From an uncultured Anaerolineae bacterium (GTDB lineage: Bacteria > Chloroflexota > Anaerolineae > Anaerolineales > UBA4823), in NCBI GenBank assembly GCA_937129505.1, contig CAKZNJ010000502.1, forward strand, positions 1-14,150: 14,150 nt of DNA, given 5' to 3'. A program made the position numbers and the translations under genes. A model generated the notes under the pieces. That model was not told the origin of the DNA, searched no databases, and saw only the letters and a program-made list of their open reading frames with translations. Shown piece after piece: positions 1 to 7,273 of this stretch (position 1 is the first letter of the stretch; every line of letters begins with the position of its first letter).

Positions 1-342
1 ACCCGGCGGAATCCAAAGCTGGTGTCGGTTTTCGGCTGAAAGGATTACTCCCACCCATTTCCCAAAGTTGGGCGAAGAACGACGAATATCAACCGCAACA
101 TCAAAAACCTTGCCTACCATCACTTGGACAAGTTTACCTTGTGGCTGACGGATTTGATAATGGAGACCACGCAACGTTCCCTGTCGCGAACGAGAGTAGT
201 TATCCTGCACGAAGCGATTAGGCAAACCAAGTTGGTGATACTTTCGATCGTGATAGAGCTCAAAGAAATAACCCCGCTCATCATGGTAAAGTTTTGGTTC
301 GATCAATAATACTTCATGCAATTCAGTGTTTTGAACCTTCAT
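1..342 (-). CDS. rfbC: dTDP-4-dehydrorhamnose 3,5-epimerase, N-terminal part
   Basis: This cupin-fold enzyme of dTDP-L-rhamnose synthesis epimerises dTDP-4-keto-6-deoxyglucose at C3 and C5 in the cytoplasm. Translation from the ATG at 342-340 stays open to the left edge and gives 114 residues. They include DERGYFFE (about 21-28), the family signature RGLHYQ (58-63, with the catalytic His at 61), the conserved Lys in QGKLVQV (about 70), DVAVDIRRSSP (81-91) and the start of the WIPPG motif. The C-terminal part, with the second half of the active site, lies outside the window. A purine-rich GAGAAG sits about six bases before the ATG. The start is one base after the stop of the upstream GT2 gene, so the two are probably co-transcribed. 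The family call rests on several exact signatures. The symbol rfbC (also called rmlC) is assigned by family only. Confidence 0.93.
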   Translation of the reverse strand, partial: MKVQNTELHEVLLIEPKLYHDERGYFFELYHDRKYHQLGLPNRFVQDNYSRSRQGTLRGLHYQIRQPQGKLVQVMVGKVFDVAVDIRRSSPNFGKWVGVILSAENRHQLWIPPG

Positions 343-343
343 T

Positions 344-1180
344 TTACTTCTCTGCAAAAGAATTGATTAGCCGCCTTCGTTTCCACCGCAGGTAAGGTGC
401 GGCCAACTTACGCAGCCAGCTTTTCCAAACGATAACAGCGAAGAGGGTTCCGCCGTCCCGGTAATGGACGCGTAACATTTCGGGCCAACAGCGATCATCT
501 GCGGCGATTGTTTTTGCCGAGCCATGCAGGCGAAAGTTTGCCCACACGCGAGGCACATAGACAATTTTTGCTACCCGAGCCAAACGAACCCATAGGTCAT
601 AATCCATTGCAAAGTAAAAGGAAGGGTCAAGAGGGCCTACTAGATGCCACAGCTTAGCCCGAAAGAAGGCAGCCTGCTGGGGAATATGCACATATCCCTG
701 GCGCAGGCGACAATAGTCGGTTTGGCGGGCTGGAAACTTTCCTAACACTCGGCCTTGCTCATCAATAAAGTTCGCTGCGCCATAGACCATCCCTACGTCG
801 GGGTGCTGCTGAAGGTATTCTACTGCTTCCGATATGGCATGAGGGAGATACGTATCATCGGAATTGAGCCAAGCAAAGATTTCACCTTTGGCACGGGCAA
901 ACCCCTTGTTGATGGCGTCTGTTTGTCCGGCGTCTGGCTCGGAGACCCACCAAGCGAAGCGGTCCGCATATCGTTGAATAATCTCTAGACTGCCATCCGT
1001 CGATCCACCATCGACAAGAATGTATTCAAGATTAGGGTAATCTTGATTTAATACAGAAAGAATTGTCTCCTCTAGAAAGACAGCGTGGTTGAAAGAGGGG
1101 GTGACAATTGAGACAAGGGGATAATTTTTCTCGTCGTGTGATAAGGGTGAATGAGTAGGATGACCTTCAATAGGGTTCAT
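344..1180 (-). CDS. Family 2 glycosyltransferase (GT-A fold)
   Basis: A cytoplasmic inverting glycosyltransferase that would move a sugar from a nucleotide donor to a growing glycan. The acceptor cannot be read from sequence. With the ATG at 1180 the protein has 278 residues. The motifs are VSIVTPSFN (about 23-31), VDGGSTDGS (56-64, nucleotide binding), GQTDAINKG (85-93), LNSDD (105-109, the metal-binding DxD-like site), IPQQAAFFR (166-174) and MDYDLW (192-197, the catalytic-base region). The C-terminus is basic (RWKRRR), which may hold it at the membrane. The frame could start four codons earlier at a TTG (1192), but the ATG has a GAAAG just upstream and is preferred. It is a clear paralogue of the GT2 at 3242-4231 over the first 115 residues but lacks that protein's TPR-like tail. 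It ends one base before rfbC. Confidence 0.92.
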   Translation of the reverse strand: MNPIEGHPTHSPLSHDEKNYPLVSIVTPSFNHAVFLEETILSVLNQDYPNLEYILVDGGSTDGSLEIIQRYADRFAWWVSEPDAGQTDAINKGFARAKGEIFAWLNSDDTYLPHAISEAVEYLQQHPDVGMVYGAANFIDEQGRVLGKFPARQTDYCRLRQGYVHIPQQAAFFRAKLWHLVGPLDPSFYFAMDYDLWVRLARVAKIVYVPRVWANFRLHGSAKTIAADDRCWPEMLRVHYRDGGTLFAVIVWKSWLRKLAAPYLRWKRRRLINSFAEK

Positions 1181-1253
1181 TTTATCTTTCAACGGTTAGC
1201 TAATCTCGCTAAGGCTATTGCAAGCAAGCTTGGCGCGTTCAGTGTTGCTAAGG

Positions 1254-2201
1254 TCAAGGTAAGGGATATACACCCTCCCAGCTTTCAGGAGGGTAATAAT
1301 ACGAAGCGACCTCACCGCTGATTGCTTTAATGCGCTCGACTTCATCTTCACTCAGCCTTTTGCGCCAGTTCATCAGATTCGAGCGGCTATCCAAACGCAC
1401 TGAGTGCTTATGTTCCTTGCTCAATTCTTTGGGATTGTCAACACTGCTTGACTGCTCAATCCGCCGTCTAGCACTTTCATTGAAATTCAACCCTAACATC
1501 CTATACAATTCACGAAATTTGTCCAACGGATCTTGGGAGAAGTCCTCGTGATGCACCAGCAGGTAATTGTAACCCTCCCTTTTAAATTCCAACAATGTCT
1601 GGTATACCATTGACCACAACAAGGCAGCTTGGGAAATAATATCCACGTCTTTTGCAAGGCACGAGCGCATCTGTTCCTGATAAGATTCCAAGTGATCTCG
1701 CATCAATAGAGGTTGGGATAATAAATCCCTCATGTCAAATGGCCAATTTAGGCGTTTCAAGCTGCTGGCAAACGCTGCAGGATGGCGGATAGTGACGACC
1801 ACCTGACAACCCAAGCGCTCTACGAACCAAGGGATTGAAAAAACTGCAAAGGGGTCTTTAAGCAAAGGGCGAAGGTGGAAAAGTCTGCCGCGCAAGAACG
1901 TGCCCCCATCCCGAATCATCCTCCCGAAGTCATGAAGTGAGCGAAGGGAGAGAATCTCTGTCGGCCAATGGTAGTTGTAATTCAACAAGTCCTTGAAGGC
2001 TGCAAGATAATCTTTCTCATTTTCTTTACAGAGGTAAAAGTACCAAAATGGTATCTTGACGTTCAATACACCATGTCGGTGCCAGACATTGAGAGGTTCG
2101 TTAATATAGGCGACTTCTCCGTTGGCACTCAGCATTTTACCGACCCAGGTGGTGCCGCTGCGGTGAACACCGGTCACTAAGATTGGGGATTTCTTTTTCA
2201 T
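1254..2201 (-). CDS. PAPS-dependent sulfotransferase family protein
   Basis: Probably transfers sulfate from PAPS to a hydroxyl of a glycan or lipid acceptor. The 315-residue protein opens with the 5'-phosphosulfate-binding loop, ILVTGVHRSGTTWVGK (about 7-22). The 3'-phosphate-binding region is VVVTIRHPAAFASS (about 134-147). A later YLLVHHEDF stretch resembles the segment that precedes the C-terminal helices in this superfamily. It resembles the broad bacterial Sulfotransfer_3-type group and lacks the RKG motif seen in the other sulfotransferase here (12268-13158), so the two are not recent duplicates. The ATG at 2201 puts the loop at the very N-terminus, as usual; no clear ribosome binding site precedes it. 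It is separated by 95 bp from the coiled-coil gene upstream and by 73 bp from the GT2 downstream. The substrate is unknown. Confidence 0.85.
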   Translation of the reverse strand: MKKKSPILVTGVHRSGTTWVGKMLSANGEVAYINEPLNVWHRHGVLNVKIPFWYFYLCKENEKDYLAAFKDLLNYNYHWPTEILSLRSLHDFGRMIRDGGTFLRGRLFHLRPLLKDPFAVFSIPWFVERLGCQVVVTIRHPAAFASSLKRLNWPFDMRDLLSQPLLMRDHLESYQEQMRSCLAKDVDIISQAALLWSMVYQTLLEFKREGYNYLLVHHEDFSQDPLDKFRELYRMLGLNFNESARRRIEQSSSVDNPKELSKEHKHSVRLDSRSNLMNWRKRLSEDEVERIKAISGEVASYYYPPESWEGVYPLP

Positions 2202-2227
2202 TGTTGCTAAAGATATACTCTGAAATC

Positions 2228-2253
2228 GGACGAGCTCTCAAACCGCCTCGTCC
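2228..2253 (-). repeat. Stem-loop between the coiled-coil and sulfotransferase genes
   Basis: A perfect 7-bp inverted repeat (GGACGAG / CTCGTCC) with a 12-base loop lies in the 95-bp gap after the coiled-coil gene. As RNA on the minus strand it forms a GC-rich hairpin, but GATTTC rather than a U-run follows, so it is not a standard intrinsic terminator. It could act in mRNA processing or pausing. Confidence 0.4.
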
Positions 2254-2296
2254 CTAAGCTGTCGATAATCGGAGTTTAATCTCGGCTTGGGGCAGT

Positions 2297-3208
2297 TTAT
2301 AACTCGGCAGCAGAAATCTCGCCGGCGGGTTCGATTTGCTCCCCCCGATCGGTGATCAAGCCAATGCCAAATTTTTTTGCCGCTTCGAAGGCACTGGGAT
2401 CGGCGCGCATTCCATAGGCATAGACTAAATAAGGTCCTTCATACCCTTTATTAGTCAGGCGTTGGCGAAAACCACTTGACCGCATCGCTTGTGCCCAATC
2501 TTCGACGGCGCTGTAACTCAAACGCGTTTTAGCTTCTAGCACAACGGTCAGCCGTCTTCCTCCCGCATCTTGAACGGTATAGACAACGTCAATCTCCCCA
2601 TTCAGGGGTAGGTTATAGGGCCCGTCTAGAATTTGGTACCCTTTTTGCCGTAGGACGTAGCCGAGGGTATCCGCCGCTTCTTGTTCCATTGTGACGCCAA
2701 TGCGGTCCTCCAGACGGGTGAGTTTTGACCAAGTGCGTTTCTGGGCTTCGGCGAGCTCAGCCATAGCGATTTCAAGGCGGCCAACGCGTTCTTCGGTGCG
2801 TTTCTGGGCTTCGGCGAGCTCAGCCATGGCGATTTCAAGGCGGCCAACGCGTTCTTCGGTGCGTTTCTGGGCTTCGGCGAGCTCAGCCATGGCGATTTCA
2901 AGGCGGCCGACGCGCTCTTCGGTGCGTTTCTGGGCTTCGGCGAGCTCCTCGATGCGTTGCTCAGTTCGTTTTTGAGCTTCAGCGAGTTCTTCGATGCGCT
3001 GTTCGGTGCGTTTTTGAGCCTTAGCGAGTTCATCAACACTAACAGATAAGCTAGCAACATTTACGGAGAGCTCTCTAACAAGTTTGATTAGGTTATATTC
3101 ATCATCCGGTAAAACGGCGCGCCTGAGCTCCGTCTGCAACTCTCTGTCACTGACGATCCTTTGAATCAAGGCGCGAATTTCGTCTGCTGAAAGTACCATA
3201 TTTGTCAT
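2297..3208 (-). CDS. Coiled-coil protein with C-terminal PD-(D/E)XK nuclease-like domain
   Basis: A 303-residue protein of unconfirmed role. Residues 1-45 are a helical head. Residues about 55-172 are a heptad-based coiled coil made of two 14-residue units (ELAxAQKRTEQRIE) followed by three 21-residue units (ELAEAQKRTEER plus VGRLEIAMA) and a degenerate last copy. Residues 173-290 look like a PD-(D/E)XK fold: Glu176 in EQEAAD, then GEIDVV (204-209, Asp207) and VVLEAK (222-227, Glu225 and Lys227), spaced as in that superfamily. I recall similar coiled-coil plus nuclease-fold proteins being frequent in Chloroflexota, cyanobacteria and thermophilic archaea, usually with no known function. It has no evident link to glycan synthesis and looks like an insert in the cluster. 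The start is uncertain: ATGs at 3208 and 3199 both fit and neither has a clear ribosome binding site. Confidence 0.8.
   Translation of the reverse strand: MTNMVLSADEIRALIQRIVSDRELQTELRRAVLPDDEYNLIKLVRELSVNVASLSVSVDELAKAQKRTEQRIEELAEAQKRTEQRIEELAEAQKRTEERVGRLEIAMAELAEAQKRTEERVGRLEIAMAELAEAQKRTEERVGRLEIAMAELAEAQKRTWSKLTRLEDRIGVTMEQEAADTLGYVLRQKGYQILDGPYNLPLNGEIDVVYTVQDAGGRRLTVVLEAKTRLSYSAVEDWAQAMRSSGFRQRLTNKGYEGPYLVYAYGMRADPSAFEAAKKFGIGLITDRGEQIEPAGEISAAEL
2751..3065 (-). repeat. In-frame tandem repeats coding for the coiled coil (3 x 63 bp, 2 x 42 bp)
   Basis: Copies start with GCGAGCT (plus-strand sense) at 2751, 2814, 2877 and 2940, a 63-bp period, then with GCGAGTT at 2982 and 3024, a 42-bp period. 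The first two 63-bp copies differ at one base, and the third differs from the second at two. Unit lengths are multiples of 21 bp, so gain or loss of units keeps both the reading frame and the heptad register. The near identity points to recent expansion or gene-internal homogenisation. Confidence 0.9.
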
Positions 3209-3210
3209 TA

Positions 3211-3236
3211 TTTTATCATTTTTTATTAGGATAAAA
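3211..3236 (-). repeat. AT-rich inverted repeat just upstream of the coiled-coil gene
   Basis: Arms TTTTATC and GATAAAA (7 bp, perfect) flank a 12-base loop in the 33-bp gap between the GT2 stop and the coiled-coil gene's ATG. On the minus-strand mRNA it would fold immediately before the start codon and could affect initiation. It has the same arm and loop lengths as the stem-loop at 2228-2253 but an unrelated sequence. Confidence 0.35.
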
Positions 3237-3241
3237 CCGTG

Positions 3242-4231
3242 CTACTGATCGTCTTTTTCAACAGCGGTGTAGTCCACGATAGAAGAAAGGTGCCTTTTTC
3301 TCCTATACTTATATGCCGTTTCTATGACCTTTTCTCCTCCAGCTAGGTAGAGAAGTGCATAGCTCATGCGGTGCCAGTGCCTTAAAGCGTAGAGCGGATC
3401 ATAATAAATGGCTTTTCCGTAGTAGCGCAAGGCTTGCTGAGGTTGTCCGCCATCTAAGTAGTATCGCGCTCTTAGGCGATACATCCCTCCCAATACTTTC
3501 CTTCGATCAGCGTGAATTTGATGGGCTAACTGCGGTTGGGTTAGCGCCCATTCGTAGATTTGTTGAATTTCTTCGCTGAAGCGAGCTGCTTGGGCGACAT
3601 TCTTTGCGTGCTCATGCTGGCGGGCAGCCGCCCACACGTAAGGGATGTGCCGAACTGCCCCATGAGAGGCGACCCGAATCCACAAGTGATGGTCTAACAT
3701 ATAGTGGTAGTTTTCATCTAAATACCCAACTTCTTCTACCACCGAGCGACGCAAGAACACCGCTGGTTGGCATATCACCCGAAAGCGCAGAAACTCTCTG
3801 AGACCCCAATTGCCAAATGACCAGCGGTTGAATACTTGACCTTGATCGTCAATGGCGATGGCATCGCCAAAAACCATACCAACGTTGGCGTCTTGTTCAA
3901 AAGCTCGTACCGTTTGGGCGATTGCATCTGGTAGGTAAACATCATCTGAGTTTAACCACGCCACAACTTCGCCTCTTGCCCGGCGCAAACCCTTGTTGAT
4001 GGCTTCCGCCTGCCCACGGTCTTTTTCTGATACCCACCAAGCCAAATCAGAGTCATATTTTTGAATGATCGCTTGGCTTCCATCGGTGGAATTGCCATCT
4101 ACGATCAGATATTCCAAATCGAACAATTCTCCTCTTCCACGCTGATGTAGAACCGATTGGATCGTGCTTTCTAGGTAAGCAGCTTGATTGAACGAGGGGG
4201 TGACAATACTGACCAGCGGACGAGGTACCAT
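3242..4231 (-). CDS. Family 2 glycosyltransferase with C-terminal TPR-like segment
   Basis: A 329-residue cytoplasmic GT-A glycosyltransferase. Motifs in order: VSIVTPSFNQA (7-17), VDGNSTDGS (44-52), GQAEAINKG (73-81), LNSDD (93-97), CQPAVFLRR (154-162) and MLDHHLW (178-184). After the catalytic domain (to about 215) comes a helical tail in which residues about 250-283 match a TPR helix pair (RARYYLDGGQPQQALRYYGK, then AIYYDP), probably for protein contacts. The N-terminal half is closely similar to the GT2 at 344-1180, so the pair likely arose by duplication; the tail is unique to this one. The ATG at 4231 comes one base after the stop of the GT-C-like gene upstream, so it is likely co-translated with it. 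No good ribosome binding site is visible. Donor and acceptor are unknown. Confidence 0.9.
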   Translation of the reverse strand: MVPRPLVSIVTPSFNQAAYLESTIQSVLHQRGRGELFDLEYLIVDGNSTDGSQAIIQKYDSDLAWWVSEKDRGQAEAINKGLRRARGEVVAWLNSDDVYLPDAIAQTVRAFEQDANVGMVFGDAIAIDDQGQVFNRWSFGNWGLREFLRFRVICQPAVFLRRSVVEEVGYLDENYHYMLDHHLWIRVASHGAVRHIPYVWAAARQHEHAKNVAQAARFSEEIQQIYEWALTQPQLAHQIHADRRKVLGGMYRLRARYYLDGGQPQQALRYYGKAIYYDPLYALRHWHRMSYALLYLAGGEKVIETAYKYRRKRHLSSIVDYTAVEKDDQ

Positions 4232-4232
4232 A

Positions 4233-5732
4233 TTACTGGAGAGGGTGAGTTAGGTCAAAGATCAGATAGCCCTTTCCCTCGGCAAGGAGAGGATAATTCT
4301 CGTAGAGAGTCTTCTTGAGCTGAGGTTGGGCTTCAAACTGGTTTAGTGCCGTTACCAAAAAGTAATCCATTCCGTCAAGGCGATTGGCGAATGTAGTCTC
4401 AAAATCCTTCTCCCGTCCCCGCAATGCAGCGAGTTCTTGCTCACCGCTTGTTTGCCATAGGGTAACCTTACGCCAGCCATAATACATCAAGGGATAGCCA
4501 TAGGCTTGGGTCAAGGCAATGATTTGCCCCTCGGCTGGAAGTAAGGCGCCAATTTTTTGCCAATATTCAGCCGCAGCTCGATTGTCCTCCGCTCGCGCCG
4601 CAGTAATACTCAGCCAAACAGGGTAGATCACAATTAGCAAGACAACCCAAACGGTCAGGCTCCAACGCCAAAATCCTCTTAGACCCTTTATCCGTTCGGA
4701 TATTGTTTCCACTATAGGAGTCATCGATAGCGCCAGAATTGGCACCAATTGAAGGGAATAGTAACTATGGGTGTACATTTGATAGGGAACGGTTAGTCCG
4801 TAGAGAAAGTAACCAGCCCACCAGCCCAATAAGAGCGGACGGAGGTGCTTCGAAGCAATCCAGACTCCTAGTAAGCCCAGAGCTATAGATGAAAAACCTA
4901 CCAAGTCGCTGAGAAACGAAAGCCATCGCACGTAGAAAGAAGGCTCTTTGAGCAAATAGGATAGTGAAGCTGTCCAATTAATAAAATATGAGCCAATATT
5001 TCCCTGCCGGTTGGAAAGGTAATAGCCGAAAGGAATCACCGCCATCAGGAAAGCCATTGTCCATACCTGTGGGTTCCTAACCACCTGCCAAGGCTTGTAA
5101 TGTGCGAGAACGATGGTGATGGCGCTGAGCGCTATGATGTATCCCGCAACGGGCTTAGTCAATACAGCCATCCCTCCCGCAATGGCAGCAAATAGTGCCC
5201 ATCTCCACAAAGGAGTTTCTTGCCAACGGAAAATGGCGTATCCTGTCATAATGATCCACATCGTCATTGCCGGGTCGGGTTGAAAGACACGACTGGCCTG
5301 CACGGCGAAAGGGAGGAGCAGGATATAACCGAGAGCAAACAGGGCAGCTAAGGGGCTGGCAACCCGTTTTGCGAGGGCAAACAGAAACAACGCCCCGGTC
5401 AACCAAAAAACGATGCTGAACGCGCGGCCGACCCAGAGTTGTTCGCTTCCAATCAGACGATAGCTATAGGCAGCCAGGGTTTCTAGAATCGGCGCTTCGA
5501 AACGACCCGTCGAGCGGGCGATTGAGATGGCAAGTTCGCGCTTGACTGGATCTACGTCGGGGATTAGTTGATAGTAGATGCTGCGGGCGATAATTGCTCC
5601 ACGCAACTGGCGTGAGGGGTGATAGTCTAACGGCGGATCGGTTAGGTCGTAGAAACGCACGATTGCCCCTAAGATTAGTAAAAGAAAAATTGCACAATAC
5701 TCTGGAGAACAATAGCGCTTTAGGGTTGTCAT
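4233..5732 (-). CDS. Polytopic membrane glycosyltransferase, GT-C/GT39-like
   Basis: A 499-residue membrane protein with about eleven hydrophobic segments (first at 14-28, last near 365-382) and a soluble C-terminal domain of about 110 residues. The first external loop contains LDYHPSRQ (35-42), with Asp36 in the place of the catalytic acidic residue that follows the first membrane helix in the GT-C superfamily (ArnT, PMT and relatives). FEAPILE (78-84) and LWVGRAFS (99-106) are also typical of this group. Such enzymes use polyprenyl-phosphate sugars and act on the outer face of the membrane. The start is firm: the ATG overlaps the previous gene's TGA (ATGA), and AAGGA lies eight bases upstream. 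It may also be a mannosyltransferase or arabinosyltransferase relative; the sugar cannot be told. Confidence 0.85.
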   Translation of the reverse strand: MTTLKRYCSPEYCAIFLLLILGAIVRFYDLTDPPLDYHPSRQLRGAIIARSIYYQLIPDVDPVKRELAISIARSTGRFEAPILETLAAYSYRLIGSEQLWVGRAFSIVFWLTGALFLFALAKRVASPLAALFALGYILLLPFAVQASRVFQPDPAMTMWIIMTGYAIFRWQETPLWRWALFAAIAGGMAVLTKPVAGYIIALSAITIVLAHYKPWQVVRNPQVWTMAFLMAVIPFGYYLSNRQGNIGSYFINWTASLSYLLKEPSFYVRWLSFLSDLVGFSSIALGLLGVWIASKHLRPLLLGWWAGYFLYGLTVPYQMYTHSYYSLQLVPILALSMTPIVETISERIKGLRGFWRWSLTVWVVLLIVIYPVWLSITAARAEDNRAAAEYWQKIGALLPAEGQIIALTQAYGYPLMYYGWRKVTLWQTSGEQELAALRGREKDFETTFANRLDGMDYFLVTALNQFEAQPQLKKTLYENYPLLAEGKGYLIFDLTHPLQ

Positions 5733-7273
5733 TTATTTATTCCTTCAGGAGGATACTGATAGATCGTAGCAATCTGATCCTGCATGATGATGGGTAATTC
5801 GTCCATCCATTTTTGCAACCGTGCGTTTGGCTTTAGGTGGTAGAAAACAACGAGGTAAATTGGGCTTTCTCCAAGCCCAATAGTTTCGTTTGCCAGTTTG
5901 GTAAAATAATAGCCAGCTTCCCCTCTCCACAAATACAGAGTTGATTGAGAATTGCTGTAAAAACGTCCACCTTCTAGAGTTTGGAGAGCCTTGATAACAT
6001 GGGATTCATGCCAACGACGGCTTGCCACTCCCAATCCTTGCCTATTCAGCCGTTCAAGGCGAGATAGGCTTTCGTTCGTGTAATAAAAGAGCAGCATAAT
6101 CGCCAAGGTGATACTCAAAGTCTTTCCAAGCCAGTTGTGTTGTTTCCACAAAAAATTCACAAATAGTGGGACAAGGAAGATGACCGAGAGTTGAGTAGGG
6201 ATAAGCATTCGTTCCGTAAAACCGATCATAGGATCAAAAAATAGCTTTCCTATGATGACAGATGGGATATAAACTAGGCTGAACAGGATATAAAGGGGGA
6301 TGAGCGGTACGGGTTGGAGCATTTGGATTGGGGAAGTTTTTCTTCTCTTTGCTTCATAAAGCCACAAGGCTATGACCATTATCATAAACCCGCTACCCAA
6401 GATAACAACCCATATTTCCCGTCCGTAAATGATTTTGACTGGTAATAACCAACCTGCCAAAGTCTGAATGATCGAAAGCCAGTTTTTTATGCCCAAAGGG
6501 GTAAAGGTTAGATCGCGGTTGAAGACTTGGTTCTCGACTTGAAAGCTTCTTGCTGTCCAGAGAAGCAGGGGGATAAGAGGGATAAGAAAGGTTAGCGCTA
6601 TGTTCACCATCGTTCGCTTCCATGGCCGTTGTCTCAGAATAACAAGGAGTAATAACACGGTGACAAATGCAGCTATTCCGATATAACGTGTTAAGCAAGC
6701 TGATGCCAGACAAATCGAAGCACAAATCAAATAGATGCGCTTGTTGGTTTGATAGAAAACATCAACAAGCAAAAAACTACCTAAGATCATTGTAATGAAA
6801 AGTGGTTCGCTTAGCGCCCAGGCGTGACGTTCCAGTAAGGCACCCGAAGAAAGAGCTAACAGGCTAGAGAATAAGCTGACCAGCGCAGAGTGGGAAACTC
6901 GATAGGCAGTGGCACCAATCAAAATAATGTTCAAGCTGAATAGTATTGCATGAAAATACCGCACTGCGTGGTATGAGTCCCAACCTAGCCATTCAAAACC
7001 TGCGAGGACAACGGGAAAAGCTGGGGGATAACGAGTAAGGGGGACCAAGGTGTCCCCTGAAGTTGGATAAGCGAGGATTCTCCTGTGAGCCAAACTTCGG
7101 GCAGCACCGATATACTGGTAAGAATCAGAAATCCACCCTGTTCCCCATACCGTCGCAAAGATCACCATCCAAAAGCCAATGGCTGCAAGAAGGATTAAGC
7201 CGCTCGATAAAAGAATAACAGCAGGCTTTCTGCTCCCGAAAAATTTTAGCATAACAGGTAAAAAGGTGTTCAC
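5729..7273 (-). CDS. Polytopic membrane glycosyltransferase, GT-C-like
   Basis: A 514-residue membrane protein with about eleven hydrophobic segments, starting with a long one at 18-42. The loop after it holds WISDSYQYIGAARSLA (47-62), with Asp50 as the likely catalytic acid. Then comes TRYPPAFPVVLAG (80-92), which resembles the PP-x-x-P-x-x-x-A motif of GT-C enzymes. A C-terminal soluble part of about 110 residues follows. It presumably moves a lipid-linked sugar outside the membrane. The start is GTG at 7273, which overlaps the upstream stop as GTGA; an ATG seven codons in (7252) is possible, but the coupling favours GTG. It is only distantly similar to its downstream neighbour and the two overlap by four bases, so they may work in consecutive steps. 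Confidence 0.82.
   Translation of the reverse strand: MNTFLPVMLKFFGSRKPAVILLSSGLILLAAIGFWMVIFATVWGTGWISDSYQYIGAARSLAHRRILAYPTSGDTLVPLTRYPPAFPVVLAGFEWLGWDSYHAVRYFHAILFSLNIILIGATAYRVSHSALVSLFSSLLALSSGALLERHAWALSEPLFITMILGSFLLVDVFYQTNKRIYLICASICLASACLTRYIGIAAFVTVLLLLVILRQRPWKRTMVNIALTFLIPLIPLLLWTARSFQVENQVFNRDLTFTPLGIKNWLSIIQTLAGWLLPVKIIYGREIWVVILGSGFMIMVIALWLYEAKRRKTSPIQMLQPVPLIPLYILFSLVYIPSVIIGKLFFDPMIGFTERMLIPTQLSVIFLVPLFVNFLWKQHNWLGKTLSITLAIMLLFYYTNESLSRLERLNRQGLGVASRRWHESHVIKALQTLEGGRFYSNSQSTLYLWRGEAGYYFTKLANETIGLGESPIYLVVFYHLKPNARLQKWMDELPIIMQDQIATIYQYPPEGINK

Noticed and set aside
124..309. Plus-strand open frame of 61 codons near the left edge.
   Set aside because: It is antisense to the clear rfbC frame and has no family features.
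2228..2253. Intrinsic terminator after the coiled-coil gene.
   Set aside because: The stem is good but the U-run is absent, so it is listed only as a stem-loop.
2691..2975. Open frames on the plus strand and in another minus frame across the repeat region (for example 94 and 144 codons).
   Set aside because: They are periodic shadows of the 63-bp repeats; their compositions are low complexity and only the minus frame 2297-3208 extends into a recognisable domain.
2751..3065. Regular repeats that could suggest a CRISPR array.
   Set aside because: The repeats are contiguous, without unique spacers, and in frame within a coiled-coil gene.
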